Source of the DNA: Oceanirhabdus sp942490885
GTDB lineage: Bacteria > Bacillota > Clostridia > Clostridiales > Clostridiaceae
Direction of reading: 5' to 3'
DNA length: 64,000 bases
Assembly: GCA_942490885.1 (NCBI GenBank)
Contig: CALNYT010000002.1
Coordinates: forward strand, 4,898,001-4,962,000
The stretch's first letter is position 1, and every line of letters begins with the position of its first letter. Shown piece by piece: positions 1 through 8,597 of this stretch. The position numbers were made by a program, and so were the translations under genes. The notes below the pieces were generated by a model. The model did not search any database. It was not told the DNA's origin and saw only the letters and a program-made list of their open reading frames with translations.

Positions 1-904
1 TTATTCCTACTAAACCAGCCTTTATTGCAACATTAATATCTACAGCTGCACCAATTAACATGAATAAGAATATCTGAGCAAAATACCAGATCTTATTTAA
101 TGATGGTTGAATCTCTTCAGAAATTTCTTTACTATACTCAAGAAGTAAGAAGCCTATAGTCATTATACTTAGAAGCCCCGATACTTTAACCATATCTCCT
201 AAAATATATACACCAAAAGAAGATGCCAACAATATTAATAAATTATCTTGCTTAGAAAATCTATTATTAAATCTAGTCATAATCTTTATAATCATATACC
301 CTGCAATACACCCTAATAGTATTCCCCCTATTATCTCAAAGGGTATTGCTAAAAGCTGTCGTCCTAGAGAAATTCCTGTACTCTTTTCAAGTCCTATAAA
401 TACAGAAAATAATGTCATTGCAAAGATATCGTCAATTGAAGCTCCCGCTAAGATAAGTACTGGAATACCCTTGTCCATCCCTCTTCCTGACTCTTTAAGT
501 TCAAGCATAGATGGCACTATTACCGCAGGAGAAACTGCCGCAATTATAAATGCTAAGATACCTGCTTGAATAAATGTAAAACCTAATAAATAATGAGCCA
601 CAAATAGAATTGCTCCACCTTCCAATAAACATGGAATTGAGGCCATTTTCAATGAAACTTTACCTACTCTTTTCAAAGTTTCTTTATTTATCCCTAATCC
701 AGCTCTTAAAAGAATTATTATTAATGCCATACTTCTTATATCTGCTGCATTATCAAGAATCGCTCCATCAATAAGATTTAGAGCATTTGGGCCTACTACT
801 ATACCTGCAATTATCATCCCAAGCAATCCCGGCAATCTAATTTTCGAAAACAATTTGTTTCCTAAAAAACCAAAAAACAATATTATAAGTACACTTTTAA
901 TCAT
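1..904 (-). CDS. Cation:proton antiporter (Na+/H+ exchanger family), C-terminus outside window
   Basis: The 301 visible codons begin at ATG 904-902 behind a GGAGAG ribosome binding site. The product is almost entirely hydrophobic helices. It starts MIKSVLIILFFGFLGNK and contains RLPGLLGMIIAGIVVGPN, a pattern typical of the first helices of CPA-type monovalent cation/H+ antiporters, followed by the helix pair LAGASIDDIFAMTLFSVF. The adjacent Asp residues there fit the ion-binding site of this superfamily. It would exchange Na+ or K+ for H+ across the cytoplasmic membrane. The gene runs off the left edge, so the total length and any C-terminal TrkA domain are unknown. Exact substrate is inferred only at family level. 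Confidence 0.85.
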   Translation of the reverse strand, partial: MIKSVLIILFFGFLGNKLFSKIRLPGLLGMIIAGIVVGPNALNLIDGAILDNAADIRSMALIIILLRAGLGINKETLKRVGKVSLKMASIPCLLEGGAILFVAHYLLGFTFIQAGILAFIIAAVSPAVIVPSMLELKESGRGMDKGIPVLILAGASIDDIFAMTLFSVFIGLEKSTGISLGRQLLAIPFEIIGGILLGCIAGYMIIKIMTRFNNRFSKQDNLLILLASSFGVYILGDMVKVSGLLSIMTIGFLLLEYSKEISEEIQPSLNKIWYFAQIFLFMLIGAAVDINVAIKAGLVGI

Positions 905-1020
905 TTTACTCTCCTTTTTATTACAAAATCGAGTTTTATCATCCTTAATGATTATATTACATTTTTCTAAAAACATCTATGGAAAACAAGGGGGAAAAGA
1001 AGAAGAAAAGAATACAATAA

Positions 1021-1047
1021 AAAAAGACCTCTCGATTAATCGAGAGG
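1021..1047 (-). terminator. Terminator of the tRNA operon
   Basis: A perfect 20-bp palindrome (CCTCTCGATT/AATCGAGAGG, 1028-1047) is followed on the minus strand by a T-rich run. It lies about 55 bp beyond the last tRNA, tRNA-Gly(GCC). Confidence 0.85.
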
Positions 1048-1102
1048 ATTTTAAGGACATAAACGTGTTTTGGAAATCTACCCTAATAATACATTTTTTT
1101 AA

Positions 1103-1178
1103 TGGAGCGGTAGACGAGGCTCGAACTCGCGACCTCCACCTTGGCAAGGTGGCGCTCTACCAGCTGAGCTACTACCGC
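1103..1178 (-). tRNA. tRNA-Gly(GCC)
   Basis: Read on the minus strand this is a 76-nt cloverleaf with acceptor stem GCGGTAG/CTACCGC, discriminator T and an encoded CCA end. The anticodon stem CCACC/GGTGG encloses TTGCCAA, giving anticodon GCC. It is the last tRNA of a seven-gene cluster transcribed from 1749 down to 1103. Confidence 0.95.
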
Positions 1179-1190
1179 ACACAAAAAAAC

Positions 1191-1275
1191 TGGTGCAGGT
1201 GAAGGGAGTCGAACCCTTACACCCGAAGGCGCTAGATCCTAAGTCTAGTGCGTCTGCCAATTCCGCCACACCTGC
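1191..1275 (-). tRNA. tRNA-Leu(TAG)
   Basis: An 85-nt class II tRNA with a long variable arm. The acceptor stem is GCAGGTG/CACCTGC, discriminator A, and CCA is encoded. The anticodon loop CTTAGGA gives anticodon TAG. It sits between tRNA-Gln and tRNA-Gly(GCC) in the cluster. Confidence 0.95.
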
Positions 1276-1353
1276 ACGCGTTATGATTTCCAAAGATTAA
1301 ATCTTCGGTTATCATGATTCAAAATTTTGAACTCTAACTTAATAGAATTCAAT

Positions 1354-1428
1354 TGGCTGGGATAGCAGGATTTGAACCTGCGCATGACGGAGTCAAAGTC
1401 CGTTGCCTTACCGCTTGGCGATATCCCA
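1354..1428 (-). tRNA. tRNA-Gln(TTG)
   Basis: A 75-nt tRNA starting TGGGATA and ending TATCCCA plus discriminator G and encoded CCA. The anticodon loop CTTTGAC gives anticodon TTG. The U1-A72 pair at the top of the acceptor stem is usual for bacterial glutamine tRNAs. Confidence 0.95.
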
Positions 1429-1433
1429 ATGTA

Positions 1434-1510
1434 TGGGGTGGACGATGGGACTCGAACCCACGACAACCAGAACCACAATCTGGCGCTCTACCAACTGAAC
1501 TACGTCCACC
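1434..1510 (-). tRNA. tRNA-His(GTG)
   Basis: The acceptor stem GTGGACG/CGTCCAC is extended by an encoded G at position -1 that pairs with C73, the identity element of histidine tRNAs. The anticodon stem CCAGA/TCTGG encloses TTGTGGT, giving anticodon GTG. CCA is encoded. Confidence 0.95.
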
Positions 1511-1513
1511 ATA

Positions 1514-1587
1514 TGGAGCGGGTGATGGGAATCGAACCCACGCTACCAGCTTGGAAGGCTGGAGTTCTACCATTGAACTACACCCGC
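1514..1587 (-). tRNA. tRNA-Gly(TCC)
   Basis: A 74-nt tRNA with acceptor stem GCGGGTG/CACCCGC, discriminator T and encoded CCA. The anticodon loop CTTCCAA gives anticodon TCC. Together with tRNA-Gly(GCC) in the same operon it covers the glycine codons. Confidence 0.95.
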
Positions 1588-1592
1588 ATAAG

Positions 1593-1669
1593 TGGTCGGG
1601 GTGACAGGGCTCGAACCTGCGGCCTCATGCTCCCAAAGCACGCGCGCTCCCAATCTGCGCCACACCCCG
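1593..1669 (-). tRNA. tRNA-Pro(TGG)
   Basis: A 77-nt tRNA with acceptor stem CGGGGTG/CACCCCG, discriminator A and encoded CCA. The anticodon stem CGTGC/GCATG encloses TTTGGGA, giving anticodon TGG. The C1-G72 pair fits bacterial proline tRNAs. Confidence 0.95.
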
Positions 1670-1672
1670 ATA

Positions 1673-1749
<77 letters not shown>

Positions 1750-1809
1750 ATATCATTTACTAACCACTTATTTTTTCTTTTTTTGCACCCGTCTCTCGAG
1801 CACTTCTAT

Positions 1810-1838
1810 ATAGTATCACATAGTTTGAAGTATTTCAA
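1810..1838 (-). promoter_or_regulatory. Promoter of the tRNA operon
   Basis: On the minus strand, -35 TTGAAA (1833-1838) and -10 TACTAT (1810-1815) are separated by 17 bp, a good sigma-A match, about 60 bp upstream of tRNA-Arg. Confidence 0.75.
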
Positions 1839-2181
1839 CAAAAAAAAACATAAAATTTAAAGTTTCAAAATTCAAAAAATTAATGTATAACAATCACTTT
1901 TTTTAATCTTTTCAAACTATATATATATACCTTATTTTAAAATGTTATTTTGCCACGAAATCCATTGATATGCTTAAACTTTCACTATTTCAATATTATC
2001 TTCTAGATGATGATTTTTTTATATTTATCAAGTAAAGTTATGTCCCCAGAGTCTGTCTACACTATAAATTTAACAACCTTGAATTATCAGAGAGAATCTC
2101 CCTCACATATCATTGTCAAAAATTTAATGAAAAAGTGCGAATTAAACTTAAAAATATTTTCAAACTCCGGTCCTTATAACT
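1839..2181. other. Gene-free AT-rich spacer
   Basis: No convincing ORF, RNA gene or repeat is visible between the tRNA promoter and the hairpin downstream of add. Short open frames lack ribosome binding sites. Confidence 0.6.
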
Positions 2182-2228
2182 AATAAGAACCCAATCACAT
2201 ATCTTCATGATTGGGTTCTTATTTTTAA
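2182..2228. terminator. Terminator hairpin behind add
   Basis: A perfect 16-bp stem (2182-2197 with 2208-2223) and a 10-nt loop lie 14 bp beyond the add stop codon. The T-rich tail is better on the plus strand, so it may act in both directions. Confidence 0.75.
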
Positions 2229-2236
2229 CTTCTTAA

Positions 2237-3229
2237 TTAAATATAAGCTCTTAATTTATTTTTTATATCTTCTGAAGCAAAACTAGCTTCAATAGAATAA
2301 CTATACATTTGTTTATAATCTTCTTCAGTAAATATATTTTTATCTTCTAATATTTGATATTCTTTATTTAAATCTGTATTAGATACTGTCATATTATCCG
2401 TGTTCATAGTTACTTTTATTCCATCTTCAAAATACGCCTTCATAGGATGTTCTTCATAACTTGCAACAGCTTTAGTATGCACATTGCTCGTAGGACATAC
2501 CTCAAGTGTAATATTCTTCTCTTTCAGAAGTTTATATGCTTCAGGACAATCTTTTGAATATACTCCATGTCCAATTCTTTCAGCATGTAAAAGGTCTATT
2601 GATTTTAATACATTTTCTCCTATTCCTGTCTCACCAGCATGTATAGTAATTCTATAACCTAATTTTTCAGCTAGATTTATAGGCTCTTGGAATACTTCTG
2701 GGAAATTCGCTCTTTCACTAGAACATAAATCTATAGCAACTACACCTTTCCCAAGGTATTTTGCTCCTTTTTCAACAACTTCAAAGCACGCCTCAACTGG
2801 CATAGTTCTCATACATGATAATATTAGATTTCCATATATGTCAAACTCTTCTTCTGCACGTTTAATTCCACAAATCACACTCTCAACTATCTCTTCAAAC
2901 GTTAACCCTTTATTAATATGAAGTAATGGTGCAAATCTAATTTCAATATATTTAACATTATCCTGTGCAACATCTTCCATAAGTTCATATGTGATTCTTG
3001 TTAAATTTTCTTTTGTTTGCATCACCTTATTAGCTATATCAAATTTCTCTAAATATTCATCTAAGGATTTACAATCATCTGGTACCTCTACTAATTTTCT
3101 AAATTCTTCTATACTTTCTACCCCTAAGTTTAATCCTTCTTTTTTAGATAGTTCAAATAAAGTCTCTGGTCTAACACTTCCATCTAAATGACAATGCAAT
3201 TCAATCTTCGGCATTTTATTAATATTCAT
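2237..3229 (-). CDS. add: Adenosine deaminase
   Basis: The 330-residue product hydrolyses adenosine or deoxyadenosine to inosine in purine salvage. Visible motifs are the N-terminal zinc site HCHLDGS (His12 and His14), the HAGETG motif, CPTSNVHTKA and the late metal motif MNTDNMTVSN. The second Asp of the classical TDD motif is Asn here. The start is ATG 3229, preceded by GGGAGGG at 7-nt spacing; an ATG 15 bp upstream overlaps that ribosome binding site and is rejected. The gene stands alone behind an adenine riboswitch with its own promoter, so expression should rise with adenine. Family and role are secure; nucleoside preference is not tested. Confidence 0.93.
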   Translation of the reverse strand: MNINKMPKIELHCHLDGSVRPETLFELSKKEGLNLGVESIEEFRKLVEVPDDCKSLDEYLEKFDIANKVMQTKENLTRITYELMEDVAQDNVKYIEIRFAPLLHINKGLTFEEIVESVICGIKRAEEEFDIYGNLILSCMRTMPVEACFEVVEKGAKYLGKGVVAIDLCSSERANFPEVFQEPINLAEKLGYRITIHAGETGIGENVLKSIDLLHAERIGHGVYSKDCPEAYKLLKEKNITLEVCPTSNVHTKAVASYEEHPMKAYFEDGIKVTMNTDNMTVSNTDLNKEYQILEDKNIFTEEDYKQMYSYSIEASFASEDIKNKLRAYI

Positions 3230-3437
3230 TGTTCGCCCTCCCATTCTTTGTATATCAACACTTTTTTAATATATGTCAATCCTAATATTGTTATTGTTCG
3301 TGTATTATCTTTAATTATTATACTCTATTTTTTCATTTCTGCCAACGTTTTCAGTATTTTATTTTATATTGTTATAAAATAAGTTGCTAAATTTTTAATA
3401 TATAATCTATTAGTATTATTCCCTTAATAAACTACAT

Positions 3438-3498
3438 TAAAAAAACTTCTGATTACGAAGAAAATTTGAATAACAAATTTTCTTCGTAATCAGAAGTT
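3438..3498 (-). terminator. Riboswitch-controlled terminator upstream of add
   Basis: A perfect 25-bp stem (3444-3468 with 3474-3498) and a 5-nt loop, followed on the minus strand by seven T. Its 5' arm contains the 3' strands of P3 and P1 of the adjacent purine aptamer, so the two folds are mutually exclusive. Ligand binding should prevent termination. Confidence 0.9.
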
Positions 3499-3548
3499 AC
3501 TGGCTCCTGGTAGAAACCCCTAAACCATATCATTAGGGTTATACGAAG
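3482..3548 (-). promoter_or_regulatory. Adenine-type purine riboswitch aptamer
   Basis: On the minus strand P1 is CTTCGTA/TACGAAG, P2 with loop TGATATGG and P3 with loop CCAGTAA match the purine riboswitch. The conserved J2/3 TTTCTACC is present. The J3/1 segment reads GATTA; the middle T is the position-74 base that specifies adenine (guanine aptamers have GACTA). The aptamer lies about 250 nt upstream of adenosine deaminase and overlaps a terminator, as in pbuE-type ON switches. Aptamer identity rests on close agreement with the known consensus. Confidence 0.93.
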
Positions 3549-3570
3549 TTTACTTATTTCATTTTTCAAT

Positions 3571-3598
3571 ATTGTAACACAAATAAAATAAAAGTCAA
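3571..3598 (-). promoter_or_regulatory. Promoter of the riboswitch-add transcript
   Basis: -35 TTGACT (3593-3598), 16-bp spacer, -10 TACAAT (3571-3576). Transcription would start near 3564, about 16 nt before the aptamer. The -35 lies inside the terminator hairpin of the upstream glucosidase gene. Confidence 0.8.
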
Positions 3599-3615
3599 CC
3601 CTTGGATTGACTTTT
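3590..3615 (-). terminator. Terminator of the GH31 gene
   Basis: Stem AAAAGTCAA/TTGACTTTT (3590-3598 with 3607-3615) with an 8-nt loop, followed by TATTTTATTT on the minus strand, 32 bp after the GH31 stop codon. It shares bases with the add promoter. Confidence 0.75.
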
Positions 3616-3647
3616 ATAGAGATTCCGAGTTGAAACTAAATTTCATA

Positions 3648-6062
3648 TTACTTCATATAAAAAACAGGTTTATCACTTATAATCTCACATAATGCTGAAA
3701 CTATAGTGTTGTGTAAATCTATTTCCCTCAAGATACTAGTATCTTTCATTATCTCTTGTCTTCTTTGCCATAACCATTCCTTCTTATCACTTCTGAGGTT
3801 TAGTGCCATTATAAGTTTTTCAACTTTTCCTTTTTTGTTTCTCTCTTTTAAAACAGAATGATATCCATTAATAATAATTTCAACACCTTGATCAGCTTTT
3901 ATATCAACCTTATCAGTGATAATAGTATTGTTACTATACTTATATTTAACGTTCTTTCTTGTTCCGCCATTAATAACCGCTATTTCCGAAGGTTCACCAA
4001 CTGCTTTGATATTTAAAATATACCCTCTATCTTCTGGAATATATTTCAAACATCCATTTACCTCAGAGATTTTTACTGAAATATAATCACCTTTGATTTC
4101 CTGGGTAATTCTAGTTGTAGCATATATATCATTTTTATATCCTTGAGAAACTCCATCATCCTCAAATAACTCAAATTCTCCATCATCACCTGGATAGATA
4201 TTTAATTCAATTGTACTAGGATTACTTACTCCACCCCAGTTTACTTCTTCCCCAAGAGGAATTATACTGCCAGCTTTTGCGAATATAGGGATTTCATCTA
4301 ACTTTCCATAAAGAACATAATGCCTATTACCTTCATAATACTCTCCATTAAAGAAATCATACCATTCACCTTCCGGAAGCCATATTACTTTACGTGTTAA
4401 TTGAGTTATATTATCTTTAGGTTTCAAAAATGGCGTAACTATAACACCCTCTCCAAAGTAATATTCATCCTTCCACTTATACGCTTCTTCCTCATGAGGA
4501 TATTCATAATAGAGTGGTAAGAATGGAGGAATATCTTCTTTGTGGTTCTTCCATGATAATGTATAAAGATACGGTATTAATCTATGTCTGAATCTCATAA
4601 TATCTGCTGTTATATCAAGTACTTCTTTTGTATATCCCCAAGGATGTCTATCAGCAAATGTCTGTTTTGTACTATGGAGCCTCATTATTGGACTAAAAAC
4701 TCCATACTGAACCCATCTTGTATACAACTCTCCATCAGCTATTCCATTCATATGTCCACCAATGTCATGACTCCACCATCCATACCCTACATTAGCAGCT
4801 GTAGCAGTTACATATGGTTGAAAAGCTAAACTCTCCCATGTTATTATGGTATCTCCTGAAAAACCGATTGGATATCTATGATTCCCTAATCCACCCCATC
4901 TTGAAAAAATGAAAGGTCTTTTATTTTCATCTTTTGCCGCATCTGCAAAATGAAGATGATTCAATATAAATAATGGATCCAAATAAGACCACTTTGTCTT
5001 CTTTCCCTGTTGCCAATCCATCCACCAAAAATCAACCCCAGCCTCTTCATGAGGATGATGAAGATATTTTAAATACCCTTCAGCAAATTTCTTATCAGTA
5101 ATATCAAAGAATACTGTATCGCCTTTTTCTTCATTCACTCCCATTAGTTTTGCCATTTTAAGATACATATCTTCATGTGCTCTTATACCATCAGCTGGAT
5201 GCAGATTCAACGCTGTCTTCAATCCTAAATCATGCAGCTCTCCCATGAAAGTTTTTGGATTCTTAAATAATTCCCTATTCCATGTATATCCTGTCCATCC
5301 ACCATTTTTTTCTCTAGATACATCTGTGATGTGCCAATCCATATCAACAATACACACTGAAAGAGGAATGTTCTCCTCTTTAAATTTATTCATAAGTCCT
5401 AATAATTCATCATCACTATATTCCCAATATCTACTCCACCAATTTCCTAATACCCATCTTGGTAACATAGGAACTTTCCCACTTAATTTAATGAAATCCT
5501 TCAAGCATTCCTTATATTTAGCTCCATATCCAAATAAATATATGTCTTCGTAACTCCCGGCTTCTCTTAGTTCTTCAATGAACCATCCATCTTTATCAAA
5601 AGTGAAACTATCACTGTCATCAACTATAGCCCATCCTTCTCTAGACATAAGTCCTGGTTCAATGTATGTTTCTCCATCTATGTCATCTAATGTTCTTAAG
5701 GTGCCTCGTAAGTTTGGATAGCTATCCATACCATAACTCCAAAGGAACCCTGTCTCTTTTACTAGCACTTTCAATGAATCATGAGTGAATCCAAGTATAT
5801 TTGGAATATACTCCATTCTCAAATATTCAGTTTCAATTACCACCTTGTCCTCTTGGCTTTGGTAAGTAAATTGTGGTACTGGTTGTTTTCTGAACCAAAA
5901 TGTTTTTGTTGCCTCATCTCTATATTTATTATCTTTACTATATTCCATTCTGATTAATCTTGATGTGATAACTGTAAATCTTACTTCTTTTCCGTAAACA
6001 AAGGCTTTCTCATCAGCTCTAGGCTCCATTGGCACATTTAAGCATTCTTTAAAATCTTTCAT
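3648..6062 (-). CDS. Glycoside hydrolase family 31 alpha-glucosidase-like enzyme
   Basis: An 804-residue protein with no signal peptide, so it should act in the cytoplasm on alpha-linked glucosides or xylosides. The N-terminal beta domain spans about residues 20-200 and the TIM barrel follows. The barrel shows VDMDWH (239-244), the nucleophile motif DFWWMDWQ (Asp349 candidate) and the acid/base motif FSGDT (Asp404 candidate). Beta domains and a roughly 60-residue charged tail complete it. The start is ATG 6062 behind GGGGTGAT. It is divergent from an AraC-type regulator 160 bp away, which suggests sugar-responsive control. GH31 includes glucosidases, xylosidases and transglycosylases; I cannot choose between them. 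Confidence 0.88.
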   Translation of the reverse strand: MKDFKECLNVPMEPRADEKAFVYGKEVRFTVITSRLIRMEYSKDNKYRDEATKTFWFRKQPVPQFTYQSQEDKVVIETEYLRMEYIPNILGFTHDSLKVLVKETGFLWSYGMDSYPNLRGTLRTLDDIDGETYIEPGLMSREGWAIVDDSDSFTFDKDGWFIEELREAGSYEDIYLFGYGAKYKECLKDFIKLSGKVPMLPRWVLGNWWSRYWEYSDDELLGLMNKFKEENIPLSVCIVDMDWHITDVSREKNGGWTGYTWNRELFKNPKTFMGELHDLGLKTALNLHPADGIRAHEDMYLKMAKLMGVNEEKGDTVFFDITDKKFAEGYLKYLHHPHEEAGVDFWWMDWQQGKKTKWSYLDPLFILNHLHFADAAKDENKRPFIFSRWGGLGNHRYPIGFSGDTIITWESLAFQPYVTATAANVGYGWWSHDIGGHMNGIADGELYTRWVQYGVFSPIMRLHSTKQTFADRHPWGYTKEVLDITADIMRFRHRLIPYLYTLSWKNHKEDIPPFLPLYYEYPHEEEAYKWKDEYYFGEGVIVTPFLKPKDNITQLTRKVIWLPEGEWYDFFNGEYYEGNRHYVLYGKLDEIPIFAKAGSIIPLGEEVNWGGVSNPSTIELNIYPGDDGEFELFEDDGVSQGYKNDIYATTRITQEIKGDYISVKISEVNGCLKYIPEDRGYILNIKAVGEPSEIAVINGGTRKNVKYKYSNNTIITDKVDIKADQGVEIIINGYHSVLKERNKKGKVEKLIMALNLRSDKKEWLWQRRQEIMKDTSILREIDLHNTIVSALCEIISDKPVFYMK

Positions 6063-6156
6063 TCTAAATCACCCCATATCTAATATGTTTATATTGTATC
6101 AATTAATAGTGTAGAATATCTTCAATTATCTTCTCAAAAAATTCAACTATTTTTAC

Positions 6157-6185
6157 TTGAATAATATATTTATAAACTCTATACT
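6157..6185 (+). promoter_or_regulatory. Promoter of the AraC-type regulator gene
   Basis: -35 TTGAAT (6157-6162), 17-bp spacer, -10 TATACT (6180-6185), about 30 bp before the ribosome binding site of the regulator. Confidence 0.65.
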
Positions 6186-6221
6186 TTATATAAATAGTCT
6201 GTTAATCAGAGAGGAGAAGCC

Positions 6222-7082
6222 ATGCTTTACACTATAGATATGAATGATAAAACACTTATAGAATGCGAAAATTATTACCTTGATTATAATTTTGATGAAA
6301 CCTCAGGCCATATTCATAATCAAATGGAAATTTCTTTTATAAAAGATGGGCAAGGTGAATATCTTGTTGATGGTAATATCATTTCTGTTGAGAAAGGTGA
6401 TATTTTTATCTTCAATAATATTGAACGTCATGGTTTAAAAGTCACAGGTGATACGCAATTAATTAATATGGTAATACACTTTGAACCAAGATTTATATGG
6501 GCTACTCCAAATGATGTGTTCAATTATAAGTATTTAAGTGTCTTTTATAATAACAGTATCATAGGGAATAAAATTTCCTCTACTAGTTATTATAATAGTA
6601 AAATTTCTGAGCTTATGTTGGAATTAGAAGATGAGTTCACAAACAAACACCTTGGTTATGAACTTATGGTTAAAGTAAAACTCTTAAATATATTAGTGTT
6701 ATTGATTAGATATGCGGGAGAAGAAGATACTAGTTACACATCTTTCCGAACTACTGATATTATAAATATTGAAAAAGTACTTTCTTTTATAGAAAAAAAT
6801 TATATGAATCCAATAAAGCTTGAAGATTTATCAAAGTTAGTGTTTATGAATCCATCTTATTTTTCTAGATTTTTTAAGAAGTTCAATGGAATTTCTCCAA
6901 TAGATTATTTGAATAGATACAGAATACACAAAGCTTCTACACTACTTGCATCTACAACTCTTCCTATCCTAGAAATTACTTATGTGTGTGGATATAACAA
7001 CGCCTCAAACTTCAATAAATCATTTAAACAGATAACCGGATTATCACCTTCACAGTTTAGACGAAATAAAGGTACCGCCTAA
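6222..7082 (+). CDS. AraC family transcriptional regulator
   Basis: A 286-residue regulator. Residues 10-150 look like an AraC-type cupin sensor (HIHNQMEISFIKDGQGEY, then VEKGDIFIFNNIERHGL). Residues 185-280 hold the double helix-turn-helix domain with the family signature ending EITYVCGYNNASNFNKSFK. The start ATG 6222 follows GAGAGGAG. It is transcribed away from the GH31 glucosidase gene and is the likely local activator of it. The sensed sugar cannot be read from sequence. Confidence 0.9.
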   Translation: MLYTIDMNDKTLIECENYYLDYNFDETSGHIHNQMEISFIKDGQGEYLVDGNIISVEKGDIFIFNNIERHGLKVTGDTQLINMVIHFEPRFIWATPNDVFNYKYLSVFYNNSIIGNKISSTSYYNSKISELMLELEDEFTNKHLGYELMVKVKLLNILVLLIRYAGEEDTSYTSFRTTDIINIEKVLSFIEKNYMNPIKLEDLSKLVFMNPSYFSRFFKKFNGISPIDYLNRYRIHKASTLLASTTLPILEITYVCGYNNASNFNKSFKQITGLSPSQFRRNKGTA

Positions 7083-7096
7083 CTTAATGGATAAAA

Positions 7097-7147
7097 AAAT
7101 CCCTATATATAATAAGAAACTAAAGCTCTAATCATATATAGGGATTT
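7097..7147. terminator. Bidirectional terminator
   Basis: A 14-bp stem (7097-7110 with 7134-7147), flanked by A-run and T-run, between the convergent AraC gene and the AI-2E family permease gene. Confidence 0.75.
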
Positions 7148-7203
7148 ATATTAAAATATTTTTATATGTCATATTTCTATCATATTTAACTATTAATCAT
7201 TTA

Positions 7204-8325
7204 TTATGCTTTCTTTAACTTTTCTTTTTCTATATCTCCTAAACCTTTTTCATCAAGTTTCTTCTGGACAGATTCTTCTATTAGCGTTTTAATTAATACT
7301 GTAATTGGAACACCTAATAACATTCCCCAAACGCCCATAACAGCGCCACCTACTGTAACTGATACAATAATCCAAAAGGCTCCAACACCTACTTTATTAC
7401 CTAATATTTTAGGACCTAAATATAAACCATCAAACTGCTGTAATACAATAATTATTATTCCAGCCACAAGTGCCTTCATTGGACTTACTAACAAGACGAT
7501 AAGGACAGCTGGAACTCCCCCTATGAATGGTCCAAAATAAGGAATCATATTTGTTATCCCTATTATTATTGACAATAATGGAGAATATGGAATCTTACAA
7601 ATAAACATAACTACGAAACATATCATTCCAATAATTATTGAATCTATTATCTTTCCAATGAAAAATCTTATGAATATTTCATTAGCACGTCTACCTACGA
7701 CTAATATTCCATCTACACTCTCTTTCTTATTAAATGCATACATCAATCTCTTTATTCTAGCTAAAAGATCATCTTTATCCAATAACATATATATAGCAAT
7801 ACATAAACTTACTATAAGATTAAAGATCCCAGACGTAACCTGTAAGGCTGCACCCAAAGAATTTTGTAAAATTGTTGTTATTGTTGAACCAAACTTTGTG
7901 ATGAAACTGCCTAACATATTATTGAATTGCTTAAAGATTTCAGAAGATTCATCCATCCCCATTCCTGCTACTATTTCATCAACTATTTTATTTAACTGCT
8001 CAATATTTATTAGATTAACCAAATCCTTTATACTTCTTACTAATGTAGGTATTATACACGATATTGAAATTGCTATAACTCCTATTAATGCAATTAAGAT
8101 TATTAATACACTGTAACCCCTTTTAATCTTGAACTTATTACATAGAACCTTAACAAGTGGTTCAAGTATATATGCAATAAAAAAAGCTACCAATATAGGT
8201 TGAATAATTCTAAAAACCCACGCTAAGTTTTCCTCTTGTCCTACCATTAGATAAAATATAATTCCAAACACAATTAAAAACATGGAGTTTAAAACTTTAT
8301 TTTTTTCCCCTCCAAATCGATTCAT
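7204..8325 (-). CDS. AI-2E family transporter (YtvI/PerM-like permease)
   Basis: A 373-residue membrane protein with hydrophobic segments near residues 12-30, 35-55, 65-95, 155-180, 215-245, 250-285 and 305-345. The C-terminal blocks IPYFGPFIGGVPAVLI and LQQFDGLYLGPKILGN are hallmarks of the AI-2E_transport family. The start ATG 8325 follows AAGGAGGAATAGT. Members are proposed exporters of AI-2 or Na+(Li+)/H+ antiporters, and most have no proven substrate. It is monocistronic and convergent with the AraC gene. Confidence 0.88.
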   Translation of the reverse strand: MNRFGGEKNKVLNSMFLIVFGIIFYLMVGQEENLAWVFRIIQPILVAFFIAYILEPLVKVLCNKFKIKRGYSVLIILIALIGVIAISISCIIPTLVRSIKDLVNLINIEQLNKIVDEIVAGMGMDESSEIFKQFNNMLGSFITKFGSTITTILQNSLGAALQVTSGIFNLIVSLCIAIYMLLDKDDLLARIKRLMYAFNKKESVDGILVVGRRANEIFIRFFIGKIIDSIIIGMICFVVMFICKIPYSPLLSIIIGITNMIPYFGPFIGGVPAVLIVLLVSPMKALVAGIIIIVLQQFDGLYLGPKILGNKVGVGAFWIIVSVTVGGAVMGVWGMLLGVPITVLIKTLIEESVQKKLDEKGLGDIEKEKLKKA

Positions 8326-8437
8326 ACTATTCCTCCTTAGTTTACGAAAAGCTTGTACTGAATTTAATTATACATTATTTTTGTTAAATATATATATTAA
8401 TAAATTCTTACAATTTGGTTAAGTCTTTTGACTATAA

Positions 8438-8463
8438 TAAAAAAAGGCGCGTATCACGCGCCT
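8438..8463 (-). terminator. Terminator of the amino acid ABC operon
   Basis: GC-rich stem AGGCGCG/CGCGCCT (8445-8451 with 8457-8463), 5-nt loop, then T7 on the minus strand. It lies about 135 bp beyond the ATPase gene. Confidence 0.85.
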
Positions 8464-8597
8464 CGTTAAGAAAACTTACGTTTCTATTCCAAGTAACTGT
8501 TGTTGATTAACACCCTTCTTAAACCAACAGGATAAATAATTCCCTTATAACCACTTCGTTTTTTATATCATCATTCAAGGCACTCTTTCTTAGATTC

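Noticed and set aside
6065..6155. Promoter of the GH31 gene
   Set aside because: A TACAAT -10 is visible on the minus strand, but no -35 at proper spacing; activation by the AraC regulator is possible yet unsupported.
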